Shown here: piece by piece, positions 35,201 through 46,733 of the stretch
How the letters are laid out: each line of letters starts with the position of its first letter
How positions within the stretch are numbered: position 1 is the stretch's first letter
Assembly: GCA_963930655.1 (NCBI GenBank)
Contig: OZ005600.1
Span: forward strand, 8,869,501 to 8,933,500
From: Myrica gale
Lineage: Eukaryota > Streptophyta > Magnoliopsida > Fagales > Myricaceae
Length of the DNA stretch: 64,000 nt
Direction: 5' to 3'
Notes under the pieces: model-generated
What the model saw: the letters and a program-made list of their open reading frames with translations, nothing else
The model's database searches: none
What the model was told of the DNA's origin: nothing
Made by a program: the position numbers and the translations under genes

Positions 35201-38200
35201 CTTTTTGGGTCTCTTAACAACTAATCTGCACTTTTGCGTTTGACACTTCCAATATATATGAGAGTAAATGAAAGAACCTCTTTATCTCCATGTTGGGGTT
35301 CCAATCCAGAGAAGTCTACTGTACGACAATCCACACGTGCTGGTGTTCCAGTCTTTAGCCGATCAGTTTCAAATCCAAGGCGCTGCAAGTTCTCAGTAAG
35401 CCCATGTGATGCAGACTCTCCAGCTCTTCCTGCAGGCATAGAAGTTCTACCAACCCAAATTTTACCACTCATAAAAGTGCCCGTTGTCAGTATAACAGAA
35501 GGTGCGTAGAAGTTCATCCCAAAAAATGTGCAGACACCTTCCACATTGTCATTCTTCCCTAATAAGATATCTGTCACCATTGCCTCTCTGATAGAAAGGT
35601 TCGGAGTGCTGGAACATACGATAAATCACATAGTTACCAGAAGGAAAGGAACAAATCCCACAAAGTGCAACTATGCCACTAAAATTTGGTAGCTCATGGC
35701 AAACAGATAAACTTGAATGGTGTGTTTCAAGTTAAAGGCTTCCCCCTTTCCAGTTTTTATAATATGTTAAAATGTACGACAAGCTGAACAACCTATTAGC
35801 TCCTAAGCTCCTAGATAATTTGTTTGTTTATTTCTGGTTCCAACATTTGACGAGAATGAAGTTTAGGGGTCTAAAGAAGTTACTTTGTAGAAGACGGTAG
35901 CGATTCTGTTGCCCTTACAGCAGCTAAACTCTATACAGATCTTTGAGAACATGGGGATAATAGCGCCACTAGAATCAGCTCACATTATTTTCCATTGCAA
36001 GGCAAAATAACATAGCTAGTATCCAGAGTTCATCCACAAGAAAACGAAATGAACAAGACAGGTATATAGATTCCAGCTGAAAAGTTTAAACTTAAAGCAC
36101 AGGTCAACCATGTAAGAGTCAGCATCTATTATATTCCCAATTTGATGCTCTAGACCAATAAAGCTCAGATACTTGGAATAAGCCACCAAACGTCACATGT
36201 CGTACGATGAAAATTGGTCATGCTAAAACATAAGTTTTAGACCATTATGCATAAGCACCATTATACGTAAGAACATTCACTGAGATGATGCTGCACAGTG
36301 ATTAAATATACACACTTGCCTTTCCACTATGTTTCTCATTTGCATAGCATATTCCCTTTTATCAGTTTGTGCACGCAATGCTCGAACTGCAGGACCTCTA
36401 GAGACATTGAGAACACGCTTTTGTAAATAGCACCTGAAGATGAACATAGAAGTTATTATTAGCTGATCAAATAATGAGGAGGAGGAATGCAATTCTGAGA
36501 GATTAAAATACATGCATGACATTGTCACACAAACCTCGCAGAGGTAGAAGGGATTAAAACTAAGAAAAGAACATTGGATAACACCAATAAGTCGCTTACA
36601 AAAAATTAAAATACCAACAAGTCTGAAAAGAAAAATATGCAATGAGAAACTATCAATGAGCCTTAAATCCACGGCCAAATTCTGATGCACTAGTACAACA
36701 ACAAAAGAACATTGTAAGGAGCCTAATGGGTACAAAGTAAATAAAATACATCACTGAACTTTGCCTTGGCATATTTTAATTGGAAGACCTTCACCTTGTT
36801 TCTCCGCTTGTCCAAATGGGGCGAAATTGACCTTCACTTGAACTTACGCAGATGTCAAAATCTTTTTTTTTAAGTTACGCAGATATAAAAATCTACTTCT
36901 CTATTCTTTCCCACTCACCATATTAAAGTCAATCATCCACTTCATGCAGTAGAATTCGTTTCACAGAAAATATAGCTTGCAAAAGAATTTTTTTTTTTTT
37001 TGATGAATAGCTTGCAAAAGATTTCTTTCAACTTGGCATCCTTGAATATTAACCCAACCTATTAGGCGAGTTTTTGTTAGTTTTGAGGACTAAGATCAAC
37101 TAATGCTTGCAATGACACAATCATGTAAGCCATCTTGTTCTCTTCCCTCTTCTGCACATGCTTTTCCACCATCCTCCTTGCTGCATGTGTATTCAGAACC
37201 TGACACAAACTATAACTTTAAGGTTCTTTCTAACTTAATTTTAACAATTCCCAGTGTAATTCAGACCTGCACCTGAACACAACTAACTGCGCATGCCACC
37301 CATTTCAAAATTCTGAAGCAAATAAAATGTGACTTAAAAGATATTTTTAAATTTAGTTAACTTCATGATGATCTTCCCGGAGTCCAAAGTGGTAGACTAA
37401 AAAGTAAGTATCCACAAACCGATCAATTATATGTCAGAAAGGCAACTAAAAACCAATATATAGGCATGAAAGGGGCCATTTACAAAATCAGTAGCAAGCA
37501 CAATTGCTCTAGCCCACAAGTCACTGGTCAAAGTACATTCAGAAAAATATAGGAATCATACATTACCTATCAGCAACTTTCCCGATATCACCACCAAGTG
37601 CATCAACTTCATGTACTAGTTGTGATTTTGCTGGTCCACCAACTGCTGGATTGCAAGGCTGGATTGAACTTCTCAGTAAGAAGCTCTTTCTATAACTTTG
37701 ACAGAAGAATCTAAGGATTAAAAGCTTTTTTCTTTTTCTGTTGTGAATCTTGCACGTGTGTTTTTGTGAGTGAGAGAGGTAGATATCTGTGTTAGCGATC
37801 ACTGATTTTGAGAGTGAGTCATTGTGCAGCATGATGGTTATGTCTATAACTGCCTTATGGGTTGGTTACACCTGGATCCACTGGGGTTTGAGCTCACAAC
37901 CCCATCCACACCCACGGGATTTATGAACATGACTAATTGTTTTGTAATGTTAAAAGCAACAAAAAGATGTAAAACATTCTAAAAGGCACTCCCAAGCTTC
38001 TTATTAAAAAAACTTATAAAAAAAAGCTTCTTATTAAAAAAAAAAGACTTTGAAACAGTAAGCTAAGTTGCCTCTATAAGGAGATCAAATAGTTACCTGC
38101 CAAGCAATTCGATCAATATTTAGTGTAAGAAGAAGAGTTTTTGCCCCTAATCGAGCAGATGCAAGTGCAGCCTCACAGCCTGCATGTCCTCCACCAACTA

Positions 38201-40010
38201 CAATGACATCAAATCTTTCATCCCTTGCTCCAATATCATCATTGCATTCTGTAAAATTTGAAAATGGAGTTTAGGCCTTTGCAGTAGTTTGGGTCTCACA
38301 TTGAAGAAAGTGAATAGGAAGAAAAAATATCCAAATTCTTGAATGTTGAGCCCATTACAGATAAATCAATATCCTTCAGGGAATGATATGGTAAATATTC
38401 AAAATGAACAAGAAAAACAGAATGGTACTATTTGCCTCATACAAGGGGATCACTTTTCCCTAGTCTTCTACTTCAACATCACAATCTCTAATATGCATAT
38501 ACGAAATCATGAAAAATATTTATTTCATAAAGGTATTTTTTTCCCAAAGGTATGTACTGTGTGTCAAAAAAAAGTTCAAAGTTCAGACAACAAACTGATT
38601 CTGGGAAACAAAAGCAAATTTCCAAACAACTTACTTCTCTTTTAGGCATGCAAGAAGAGTAGGCATGCAACAACTTGCTTGCATGTCTAGTTAGGCATGC
38701 AAGCAAAAAGAAAAGTAGTGTTTGATGAGAAAACTGCAAAATGATCACTTGGAGAATCTGGGCATCATAGTATTTGCAGAGCTAATCCCTCATTTTCTGC
38801 TGAACAAATTGCCCTTGCTAGTTCAGAACTTTTCTCCTTATAGATTAGGACACTATAAAGCATGGAGGAGAGAAGTTGACTGAGAAGCACAGAAGATAAT
38901 CAGTTCGAAAAGTTATTTTCTTTTATTAGAAATGATATATTTTTTCCATCATTATTTCCACGAACTCCGCAATAGAAAGTTTTATTTGACAGCTATTCGG
39001 AAGATTTTGATGTCTGATAATTTAATTAAAACAAGGTATGGTAATAAACTAGTGCTGCATCGATTAACATCAGTTGTTGCACTGTCAGCAGACAAGAAAT
39101 CGTGGAGTTTTCGTTCTCTATATTTGAGGTTTCATAGGTTGTTTTAAGCTGAAGTTTTGACTTGCTCTCCAGCTGGCATAGGATATATATAAATGGATAG
39201 AAAAATCAGATCCTTTGTGCTCATTTAGTGTATTTAGTTCAAAAGGCAATATCTGGGTGTTTGAATGAGATGAATGGAGTTGTTGGAGCTCAAAGGAACT
39301 TTCCACTATGGTTTCGCTCATTGATCGTGCAGGCAGATGTTCCCCTTTTTGGCATTTTCGATTAATTGTGTTTACTCAGAAGAAAAAATAAATCAGCAAA
39401 CAGGAAAACCATTGACAACCTTCGGGAATCAAAATTTGCGTATGATAACATGTTTAGGTGCATTCGCACTTTTCGCACGTCAGTTCACTTAATGTAAATG
39501 AACGAAATATACTCTCTGGTCCTCCAAACCAAACTTTGGTTTCCTGGATAACGAATGTAAAGACAAGCAATTACTACCATCAACAATTCTAGTCAACTGA
39601 TCAAAATCTTACAATTAGGAAGCAAAAAGCGACCCAGACACCCAAGCCCATGAATTTTTATATTCATTTCTTTCCTCCTTTCCTCTCTAATTCTCCAGCA
39701 GCAATAGAGAACATATCAACCATCTCACTACCACAGACATGTTTGATTAAATTCCTCACAAAAACAAACAAACAAACAAATAAACAAATGAAATAAAGGA
39801 AGCTAAAATGACCGTACCTGTACCTCGAGGGAGCGAAGCGGAAGCGACGGAGAGCCGGCGAGAGAAGTGGCAGCTGAAGAAGAGGGAGTGCTGGCTAGGC
39901 CTCCGGCGAAATGTGAGGACGTGAGCCTTTGGAAGGTTCAGAATTGGAGAAGCGAAAGGGAAGTAGCGAGCAAGGCGGGAGAACTGAAGCGTGAGCGTCG
40001 TCGCTGCCAT
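26288..40010 (-). CDS. MTO1: tRNA uridine-5-carboxymethylaminomethyl modification enzyme MnmG/GidA (organellar MTO1)
   Basis: FAD-dependent enzyme that, with the GTPase MnmE, modifies wobble uridine-34 of organellar tRNAs. Exons on the minus strand: 40010-39818, 38248-38097, 37658-37567, 36433-36320, 35608-35278, 34375-34196, 32608-32528, 30697-30479, 30271-30129, 29277-29111, 28017-27800, 27089-26997, 26485-26288. They total 2181 nt (726 residues plus TGA), all phases agreeing and no stop inside, which is the usual plant length. Residues 1-62 are Arg/Ser-rich with few acids ([20 protein letters not shown]), a likely mitochondrial or plastid transit peptide. Then come the FAD dinucleotide fold [31 protein letters not shown], the GidA signature [23 protein letters not shown] and [16 protein letters not shown], and the C-terminal helical region that contacts MnmE and tRNA. 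Intron 4 uses GCAAGT as donor. I chose the start because it gives the transit peptide and opens exon 1. Intact, single-copy-looking housekeeping gene. Confidence 0.95.
28671..28700. repeat. (AAG)n microsatellite in an MTO1 intron
   Basis: About ten AAG triplets between exons 10 and 11. Confidence 0.9.
31013..31541. repeat. Identical 255-bp tandem duplication in an MTO1 intron
   Basis: 31013-31267 and 31287-31541 read the same base for base as far as I can compare, including the poly-C run in TTCCCTTTCCCCCCCAAC. The 19-base spacer AAACTTCACCATCGCAAAA resembles the repeat's own end (AAACTTCACCATTGCAA), pointing to unequal exchange or slippage at that microhomology. It lies between exons 7 and 8 and should not change the protein. 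Confidence 0.9.
34910..34930 (+). repeat. Possible LTR-retroelement remnant (primer-site-like) in an MTO1 intron
   Basis: ACATGGTATCAATGTCC resembles the initiator-tRNA primer site TGGTATCAGAGC and follows a tract with LTR-like wording. A similar but weaker stretch lies near 35.05-35.1 kb. Too degraded to delimit. Confidence 0.3.
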
Positions 40011-40561
40011 TGTGAAAACACCTAAAAGTCGTGTTACGCAATACGCCTGAGCCGTCACGGATGGATAATTGGGCCAACTAGCAGGAGGGTGGCTCTGAAC
40101 TAGTACTTTGCCCCGTTGGATTGCACACATTCATGTTCTGTTAATAGAAATTACAGGAAAAATAGACTTTTCACCCGCGGGCTAAACTAGCTGAAATATT
40201 ACACCTACGCTACTGATGATCCACACGTTGCACTCTCGTTTATAATTTTCATCAAATTAGAAAATTATTTTTTAAAAAAACACTAAATCTAGAGGACAAT
40301 TATATTTAAGAATATAATCGCTATTTTGTTTTTTTAAATAGACTTAATATACAATGCGTTAGGAATTTGTAGGTGTAATATCTCAAATGTAATTTTTTAT
40401 GATATAAAGTGCAAAATCTATAATAATTCTAAATAAAAAGTATATTAAAAAAGTCTAAGGGAAAAAAATGAGGAAAAACGGAAATTGAAATTGAAATACA
40501 ATTTCCTAAGTTGGTTCGAAAGAATAACCCAAAGAGATATTGATAATACACATGGACTTAA
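40011..40561. other. 5' flank of MTO1
   Basis: Presumed promoter and 5' UTR on the minus strand. AT-rich beyond about 40250. No TATA box that I would defend. Confidence 0.4.
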
Positions 40562-40797
40562 GGTTGTGTTTGAATGGTAAAATTTTGGGGTGGTTAAAAT
40601 TTTGAGTACGAGAGTTGGTGAAAAAGTAAGAATAGAGAGTAAAAAAAATTGGTGAAAAAGTAAAAAAAATTTATGGGAGGTAATGAAAAAGTGAAAAAAA
40701 TTATAGGAGTTGGTGAAAAAATGAGGAGATAATTTTTTGTAATGATGATAAAATATTAGAGAGTAAAAATTTTAGTTAGTGAACATAAAAATTCTTT
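40562..40797. mobile_element. Tourist-like MITE, degenerate
   Basis: Begins GGTTGTGTTTGAATGGTAAA after TTA and carries repeated GGTGAAAAAGT wording typical of the family member at 50.1 kb. The right end (about GAACATAAAAATTC) is degraded. Confidence 0.45.
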
Positions 40798-40896
40798 ATT
40801 TAACAATAAATATTACTTGGCAAAATCTCAATCACTTAATCCAAGCATAATAGTTCGGATTAAAGAAATGTACACAGAGGAATGCTCTTAAAAATT

Positions 40897-41397
40897 CTAG
40901 GATCCTTCTCCATTTTCATGCTCCTTAAACCTTATTAATAAGATAGAACTTGACATGCTGGTCAAGAAAATTTTGGGAATGCAAATGGGTTGCCTTGTAT
41001 GGTTCGTTAGAACAGGGAGTTTTAGGCAATCTATCCAATGGACAAGTCCCTTCCATTTCATATTTGGGGTTCTCAATTTGTTTTCATGAGGGTGATCAGG
41101 GAGGGGTCTATAAGCTGATGATAAATTTTTCACTCTTAAATTATAGCTAATGCACATGTGACAGTATCCATATACAGGATCCAGTTCAGTATATAGTGTA
41201 TCAGCAAACGTTTGACCATGGAAAGAAAGCCATGGAAGCTCAGCACATAGAGCTCCGCTTGCATCCTTTTTCTCATGTCCTAGTCCATAGCAGACGGCCC
41301 TCTCAGCTCTACCTTCAACAAATGTAACGCCTGCGCGGGCGGTGCCACCCTCATATAGCTTCTTAATTTCCTTCAATAAGACAATCTGCTCGATCAC
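40897..41397 (-). CDS. Unrecognised 166-codon open frame
   Basis: It starts MIEQIVLLKEIKKLYEGG and contains WLSFHGQTFADTLYTELD. Codon use in the first 90 residues looks protein-like; the rest looks random. I do not recognise a family. It lies divergently, just upstream of the methyltransferase pseudogene, and may be a fragment of an older gene or transposon. No promoter is visible. Low confidence that it is expressed. Confidence 0.2.
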   Translation of the reverse strand: MIEQIVLLKEIKKLYEGGTARAGVTFVEGRAERAVCYGLGHEKKDASGALCAELPWLSFHGQTFADTLYTELDPVYGYCHMCISYNLRVKNLSSAYRPLPDHPHENKLRTPNMKWKGLVHWIDCLKLPVLTNHTRQPICIPKIFLTSMSSSILLIRFKEHENGEGS

Positions 41398-41588
41398 TCA
41401 CCACGCATGGCATCGACACCTGCTATCTTAATTTGCTGTCCAAGTACTACGAATAGAGATTGCTAGGTGCTGCAAACTAAAGAACACAAACGCATAAGCG
41501 AACACGTCATAACTTGCTGTCGTTGAACTACTATAAATGCGAGCTCCGTATTAGCACGGCTTGCAGCAAGCTTAATTAGTATCAGAAA

Positions 41589-43210
41589 ATGGCTAGTTTG
41601 TTTGATAAGAAGCTGAGGTTTACATCCATGGCAGGCCAACTTATCCAAGCGACTGGTACGCGAAGCTGGCTGCGCTCACCACTCTTTAGCTTGGGATGTA
41701 GGCACCGGCAATGGCCAGGCTGCTATCGGTGTGAGTCCTTTCTTTCCTTTCCCTGGTGCCTTCAAATTTGGCCATCTTAGGTAGCTAGTTTAACGAGCAA
41801 CTTACAATTTCTCTTATAGGAGCTATAGTCATGAGTTGGGTTATTATGCTTTGCTCTATCGTGCGTGCTGAGCAACGGCTCAGATTTCCTCTTCAAACTC
41901 CTATAATCATGTCAGGTTGACGGGTACTATGGGGGTGTTTGTTTCCCCAAAATTTTGGGGTTCAAAATTTCCAACAAAACAAACACACTCCAAAATTTTT
42001 AACTTTTACACACACGCACTCTACTTTTCACAAACCCCAATAAATCTCAATAAAGTAAAGATTCCCAAAATTTCGGAAATATTTCCCGAAATTTCCACAA
42101 ACAAACACCCCCTATATATACTGTCATTGGGCAAAATAAAACCCGGTCTTGAGTCATTTGGTTGGAGACTGATACTGCTGACTCAGGTGCTTTGAATATA
42201 ATATTGAAAAATTCAATCATTCAAATCATGACCAGAATCACAAGAATCAGGGCCAATTCAGATGACCGTGCGAAAAATGGGCTGATTTAGTGCCCCCACA
42301 AAAGGAAAGGAAAAAGAAGAAGTAAATTTTGATGGGAAAAGAGCGGAATTTTGTGGTTATTCTTCCTGCTACCTTAATAGCTAGAAGATCACCTTCCTTG
42401 GTCGGGCACTTCAGCTTACCTCACATGGCCTATTTTGTTGCTCGATTCTTCAGCTTCTGTTTTTCCTTCTGTTCATTTTGTGGCCCATTATAGACATCAA
42501 CATGCATGCCACGAAAAATATAGACTTTTCAAGTATACTTAGATCAATTGATTTTTGGAACCACGACGTTGTTCTTAACAGGTTGCTGAGCATTAAGAGG
42601 AAGTAGTTGGAACCGATGTGAGTGAGGCCCAGTTGAAATTTGCAATGCCACATCCTCGCGTTCGATATCTCCGTACTTCACAATCAATCACAGACGATGA
42701 GTTGGTGGCCTTAATTGGGGGAGAAAATTCAGTTGATTTGGTGACCGTGTCCCAAGCTGTGCACTGGTTTGACCTCCCAAAATTCTACGCCAACGAGACA
42801 CCCTTCTACGTAAACCTGGAGGTGTAATTGCCGTTTGGGGTTATAAGAACGTTGTAGCGAGCCCCAGCTTTGATCCTCTTCTGAAGCGCTTTCATGATAC
42901 CACTCTTCCCTATTGGAACCCAAACATACAATACGTATTTGATGGCTATGAGACACTCCCATTTCCTTTCGAAAGTGTAGGCTCAGGATCTGAGGCCAAA
43001 CCACTACTAGACGTACCAAAGCGGCTGTCGTTTGAGGAATTCTTGAAGCTGTTGAGGTCATGGTCTGCTGTCACTACAGCCAAGGAACATGGTGTTGATT
43101 TGTTATCCGAAACGGTGGTTAAAGAGCTTGAAAGTGCTTGGGGAGGGAGGAGATTGGTCAGGTCAGTCATCTATAAGGCATTTATGCTTGCTGGAAAAGT
43201 TAAGGTGTAA
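41589..43210 (+). pseudogene. SAM-dependent methyltransferase, tandem copy 1 (pseudogene)
   Basis: Same two-exon layout as the copies at 44.7 and 48.5 kb: exon 1 from ATG at 41589 to about 41731, exon 2 from about 42583 to TAA at 43208-43210. Exon 1 has lost bases (frame change after ATGGCTAGTTTGTTTGATAAG and a gap in CTCACCACTCTTTAGC) and contains a stop. Exon 2 begins VAEH followed by TAA, and the frame shifts again after FYANET. The rest still reads RKPGGVIAVWGY, FPFESVGSGSEAKPLL and AFMLAGKVKV. The intron is enlarged by a Tourist-type MITE at 41931-42112. Four or more independent lesions make it non-functional as an enzyme. Confidence 0.85.
41931..42112. mobile_element. Tourist-type MITE in the pseudogene intron
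   Basis: 182 bp with inverted ends GGGGGTGTTTGTTTCC and CACAAACAAACACCCCC and a 3-bp TAT flank on each side (41928-41930, 42113-42115). The ends and 3-bp duplication fit PIF/Harbinger-type Tourist MITEs. Confidence 0.7.
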
Positions 43211-43654
43211 TCGTCTTTCTCTAAATCGTATTTGGAAAAAAAAAAGGGATAAAGGGGAGGGATCTCTTGTCTGTACTGCTCCATAATTCCGATAGCCTGA
43301 CTTATGGATTTCTCCTCTTTACTAATAAAACAAAAAACCAAAAAGTATTTTAAAGGGACAAGCAGTTCCTCGAATCCCATCGAAAGCCATGTCGAAATTG
43401 GCTTTCAAACTCTCGATTACAGGACGTGGTTTTCAACTTTTTCTGCCAATATGATGTTCTCTCACTTCCCTGTGATATCGCTGGAAATGGAGTAGTGGTG
43501 GAGCCAAACGTTCAATATTGGAGTTTACAATTCAGTTCATCTGTCCATGAGATGAACGCGGTTTCTTTGACCAATAAAGGAAAATGAAAAAATTGTAGCT
43601 CAGGTTAGGTGAGGACAGCGTTAGAGTATACCATCTGGGTCAGCAATTGCAGTC
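43211..43654. other. Spacer, 3' flank of methyltransferase copy 1
   Basis: Contains the likely 3' UTR of the pseudogene; nothing else is supported. Confidence 0.35.
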
Positions 43655-43906
43655 TTGATTGCTACGAACGAGGCCTCACAACAAGGATGGTCTCACGTTT
43701 ATTTTGAATCTGATTCTCTTTTGCTTTGTAATGCTGTTAATTCTGATTCAGCTTCCCGCATCGAGGAGCAAGTGGAAGCTATACGTGGCTGTTTGAACAA
43801 CAATCAGAATTGGCGCATCTCATGGATTCCTCTAGAAGTTAATAGGATGGCGCATTTGTTGGCAAAATGGGCGACAAATTCATCTATTTTGGACCCATCC
43901 CGTTAG
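43655..43906 (+). pseudogene. RNase H-like (RVT_3-type) fragment of a LINE or retro-derived gene
   Basis: 83 codons contain GWSHVYFESDSLLLCNAVNS, a middle helix, WRISWIPLEVNRMAHLLAKW and a stop. This is the second half of the plant RNase H-like domain found at the C-terminus of LINE polyproteins and related genes (ESDS motif, then N-x-x-A-H-x-L-A). The N-terminal half with the first catalytic Asp is absent, so it is a fragment. The usual Arg in WIPRE-x-N is Leu here. Confidence 0.6.
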
Positions 43907-44304
43907 ATAGGATTCCATCTAACATTACAAACTGTGATTTGTTGTGAATTATTTGTGATCTACTTGTGTATTTTCTGTTGTGGCCTGTACTTCTCGATTT
44001 CTTATGAAACGTGAATTAGGAAAAAAATAATAATCCAGTCCCTAAACTTTGACATCAAATCTTTTTTGTTTTTTTAGCTTTTTTCATGTTGAATGCAAAT
44101 TGCAAATAAATTTTATATTTTAAAAGTTATTTAAAAAATCATAATAACTAGTGAAATCTGCTGCACCAGTCTTTGTACACCGAATCCAGACGGACTGGTC
44201 AATGCAGTTTAGAGTTTTCAGCACGCCCCCACGCAACGATGAGTCATGACCCAGTAATTTTGGTCTATTTATTGCCTATGTGCCGTATCGGATCGAGTTC
44301 GGTT

Positions 44305-44488
44305 ACTGTGCTAAGCAGTATTGTGTTGAGCATGCTGAGTGGCGACTGAGATTAAAAGTTGGAGATCCGACGGCTCTGGATAAACATATCATTCAAAACA
44401 TTTTAATTGACGTGGTGCGATCTGGACCCTTGAATTTTGAAGCTTTTAATCTCAGTCATCGCTCAGCACAATAGTACTTAGCACAATA
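44305..44488. mobile_element. Short MITE upstream of methyltransferase copy 2
   Basis: About 184 bp with roughly 50-bp inverted ends: ACTGTGCTAAGCAGTATTGTG at the left and, reversed, ATTGTGCTAAGTACTATTGTG at the right; the arms continue through GACTGAGATTAAAAG. No clear target duplication. It ends about 110 bases before the TATA-like box of copy 2. Confidence 0.65.
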
Positions 44489-44599
44489 ATCAGACTCGCA
44501 TTGGATATGATTACTTTTACTCTGGCTTACTCTACAAGCTCTTTCGTCCACATGTTGCAAAATCAAGTACGGAAGGTCTTCGTGGCCGGGATATTTCCC

Positions 44600-44606
44600 T
44601 ATAAAG
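44600..44606 (+). promoter_or_regulatory. TATA-like box of methyltransferase copy 2
   Basis: TATAAAG inside TTTCCCTATAAAGACTATGAACC, conserved with the copy-3 promoter. Confidence 0.5.
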
Positions 44607-44675
44607 ACTATGAACCTAAAATCCTCACTGATTTTTCTCAAGACATCCGAGAGCCTCAGGGAGAAGTTTTTAGCA

Positions 44676-44835
44676 ATGGCAGGGTTGTTCGACAAACAGG
44701 CAGAGATTTATTTGGATGCGAGGCCAACTTACCCAAGCGATTGGTTTTCGAAGCTAGCTGCTCTCACCCCACAACACTCTCTTGCATGGGATGTGGGCAC
44801 CGGCAACGGCCAAGCTGCTCTTGGCGTCAGTCTCT

Positions 44836-44888
<53 letters not shown>

Positions 44889-45610
44889 CTTCATTTTGGC
44901 TTTACGCAGTATGATCTCTAGCATTCCCCCCCCCCCCCCATTTTTGTTGTAATTCTTTGATTTCTATGTTCTCGTACCAGGTAGCTGAGCATTATGAGCG
45001 AGTAATTGCAACAGACGTAAGTGAAGCCCAACTAGAACACGCAAAGCAACATCCTCGAGTCAAATACGTTCATACACCCTTGAGCCTCTCTGATGATGAA
45101 GTAGTCAGTTTGGTGGGGGGTGAAAACTCGGTCGATTTGGTCACCGTGGCTGCAGCTGTGCATTGGTTTGACCTCCCTAAATTCTACGCCCAGGTTACAC
45201 GCCTTCTGCGTAAACCAGGAGGAATAATTGCAGTTTGGGCCTATTATAGGTATCCAGCAATTAGCCCCACTTTCGATCCCATTATGAAGCACTTCTCTGA
45301 TACCACTCTTCCCTATTGGAACCCAAAAGCACAATATGCATTTGATGGCTATGAGAAACTTCCATTTCCTTTCGAAAGTGTAGGCTTAGGATCTGAGGGG
45401 AAACCACTGCTACTAGATTTACCGAAGGAGATGTCGTGTGAGCAATTCTTGATGATGTTGAGGTCATGGTCTGCTGTCAATACAGCCAAGGACCAAGGTG
45501 TTGATTTGTTATCTGAAGCGGTGGTTAAAGAACTTGAAAGTGCTTGGGGAGGTCCTAGATTGGTCAGATCAGTCATTTTTAAGGCATTCATGCTTGTTGG
45601 AAAAATATAG
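44676..45610 (+). CDS. SAM-dependent class I methyltransferase, tandem copy 2
   Basis: Two exons, 44676-44825 and 44981-45610, joined GGC|GTCAGT ... CAG|GTAGCT in phase 0; 259 residues, usual for this plant Methyltransf_11-type family (relatives of the yeast Tmt1-like group, often labelled embryonic-abundant-like). Motif I AWDVGTGNGQAA near residue 40 binds S-adenosylmethionine. Further motifs are VIATDVSEAQLEHA (acidic residue contacting the ribose), VDLVTVAAAVHWFDLPKFY and RLLRKPGGIIAVW. The substrate is unknown; no signal peptide, so probably cytosolic. I chose the ATG at 44676 because copy 3 has it too. The intron carries a (TC)n repeat and a C run. About 80% similar by eye to copy 3. Ends IFKAFMLVGKI, slightly shorter than its sisters. 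Confidence 0.88.
44836..44939. repeat. (TC)n microsatellite and C run in the copy 2 intron
   Basis: About 25 TC units (44836-44885), then 14 C at 44926-44939. Only copy 2 has these, so they expanded after duplication. The pyrimidine tract lies before the splice acceptor. Confidence 0.9.
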
Positions 45611-46372
45611 CTGTAATCTTTCTTTCTCTAAATCCTCGTATTGGAAGAGAAGAATACAGGGGAGGGATCTCTTGTCTGAACTCTCGCGTAATTGAATTGT
45701 GATGGTTAATCTTTTGTTGTAGCCTCTTTTCTCTGTTCTTTTAATAAATAAATAAAAAGAAGAAATTTACCTCAGCTGAGGACGGCAGGAAATCAGTAAG
45801 GTCATTTCCCTGTTTCCCTGGCTGCCGCTGCTTGTTGCATACAATCTTGCCTGTAGAAAGCAGAAATGGACCAAGAGCTCCTGGGTTTTAATCCTTCTGC
45901 AGAAAGTTACGTGAATTATTTTGTTTAATTTTAATAAAAACTATATTTTATCAAATTAGGATTTTTTATTTGTTATTCGAATTGAATAGTTTAATTTAAA
46001 TTCAGAAAAAAAAATAGTTTAATTTAAAAAGAGATAGATGCCTACAACTAGTATAGATGGGTCCTCATCTTTTCAATTTCAAGGACAACTTATTTGACTA
46101 ATTCCCTGGAGATCACATCCACAACAAACTTCACCGAGAAAGATGGGTCATGAGCTGAGAAAATTCGTGATTGAAGGTTGCGTGCTTAAAAGGAAAGGAC
46201 TTTTATATAATTAATATTAGATAATTAAAAGGAAAGGACTTCACATCTACGCATTGATTCGAGGCACATGCGAGGCTTTGAAGCATTTTCACGAGTGTGC
46301 ATTTCCTTTTTCTTTTTGTTTTCTTTTACGTGAAAACGAAATGGGAAACCGTGTGTCATGTCTCCTAATTGT
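45611..46372. other. Spacer, 3' flank of methyltransferase copy 2
   Basis: 3' UTR and AT-rich spacer; no other gene supported. Confidence 0.4.
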
Positions 46373-46380
46373 TAAAATTA

Positions 46381-46726
46381 GGGGTGTCCAACATCCGGTC
46401 CGGGCCGGTTCGGTCCTGTTTGGCCGGCCAAACCGGAAGTTTTTGAAAGTATATAGACCGGACCGGTTATATGACCGGTCCGGTTTGGGCCGGTTTTAGG
46501 TTGTGTCATGCCATTTTGGGCCGATTTTAGGGTTGGGCCTTACCATTTTGGGTCAATTTCCGGTTTGGGCCGGTTTGGAGAGGTATACTCCGGTTCGGTC
46601 CCCGGTTTTCATGAGGGTAACCCGGAACCGGACCGGAATACACCGGTTTACCGGTCCGGTCAACCCGGTTGAAAAAAGTCAACCGGTTTGGGTCAAAACC
46701 GGTCCGGCCGGTTTTTTGGACAGGCC
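46381..46726. mobile_element. hAT-type MITE rich in CCGGTCCGG motifs
   Basis: 346 bp, starts GGGGTGTCCAACATCCGG and ends TTTTTTGGACAGGCC, inverted at the tips (GTGTCC/GGACAG). Packed with CCGGTCCGGT and GGGCCGGTTT motifs, as in the hAT MITE at 18.2 kb but not the same element. TAAAATTA precedes it (46373-46380); the matching TAAAATTA lies at 47765-47772, beyond the next element, which suggests a second insertion at its right end. Confidence 0.65.
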
Positions 46727-46733
46727 TAACTAA

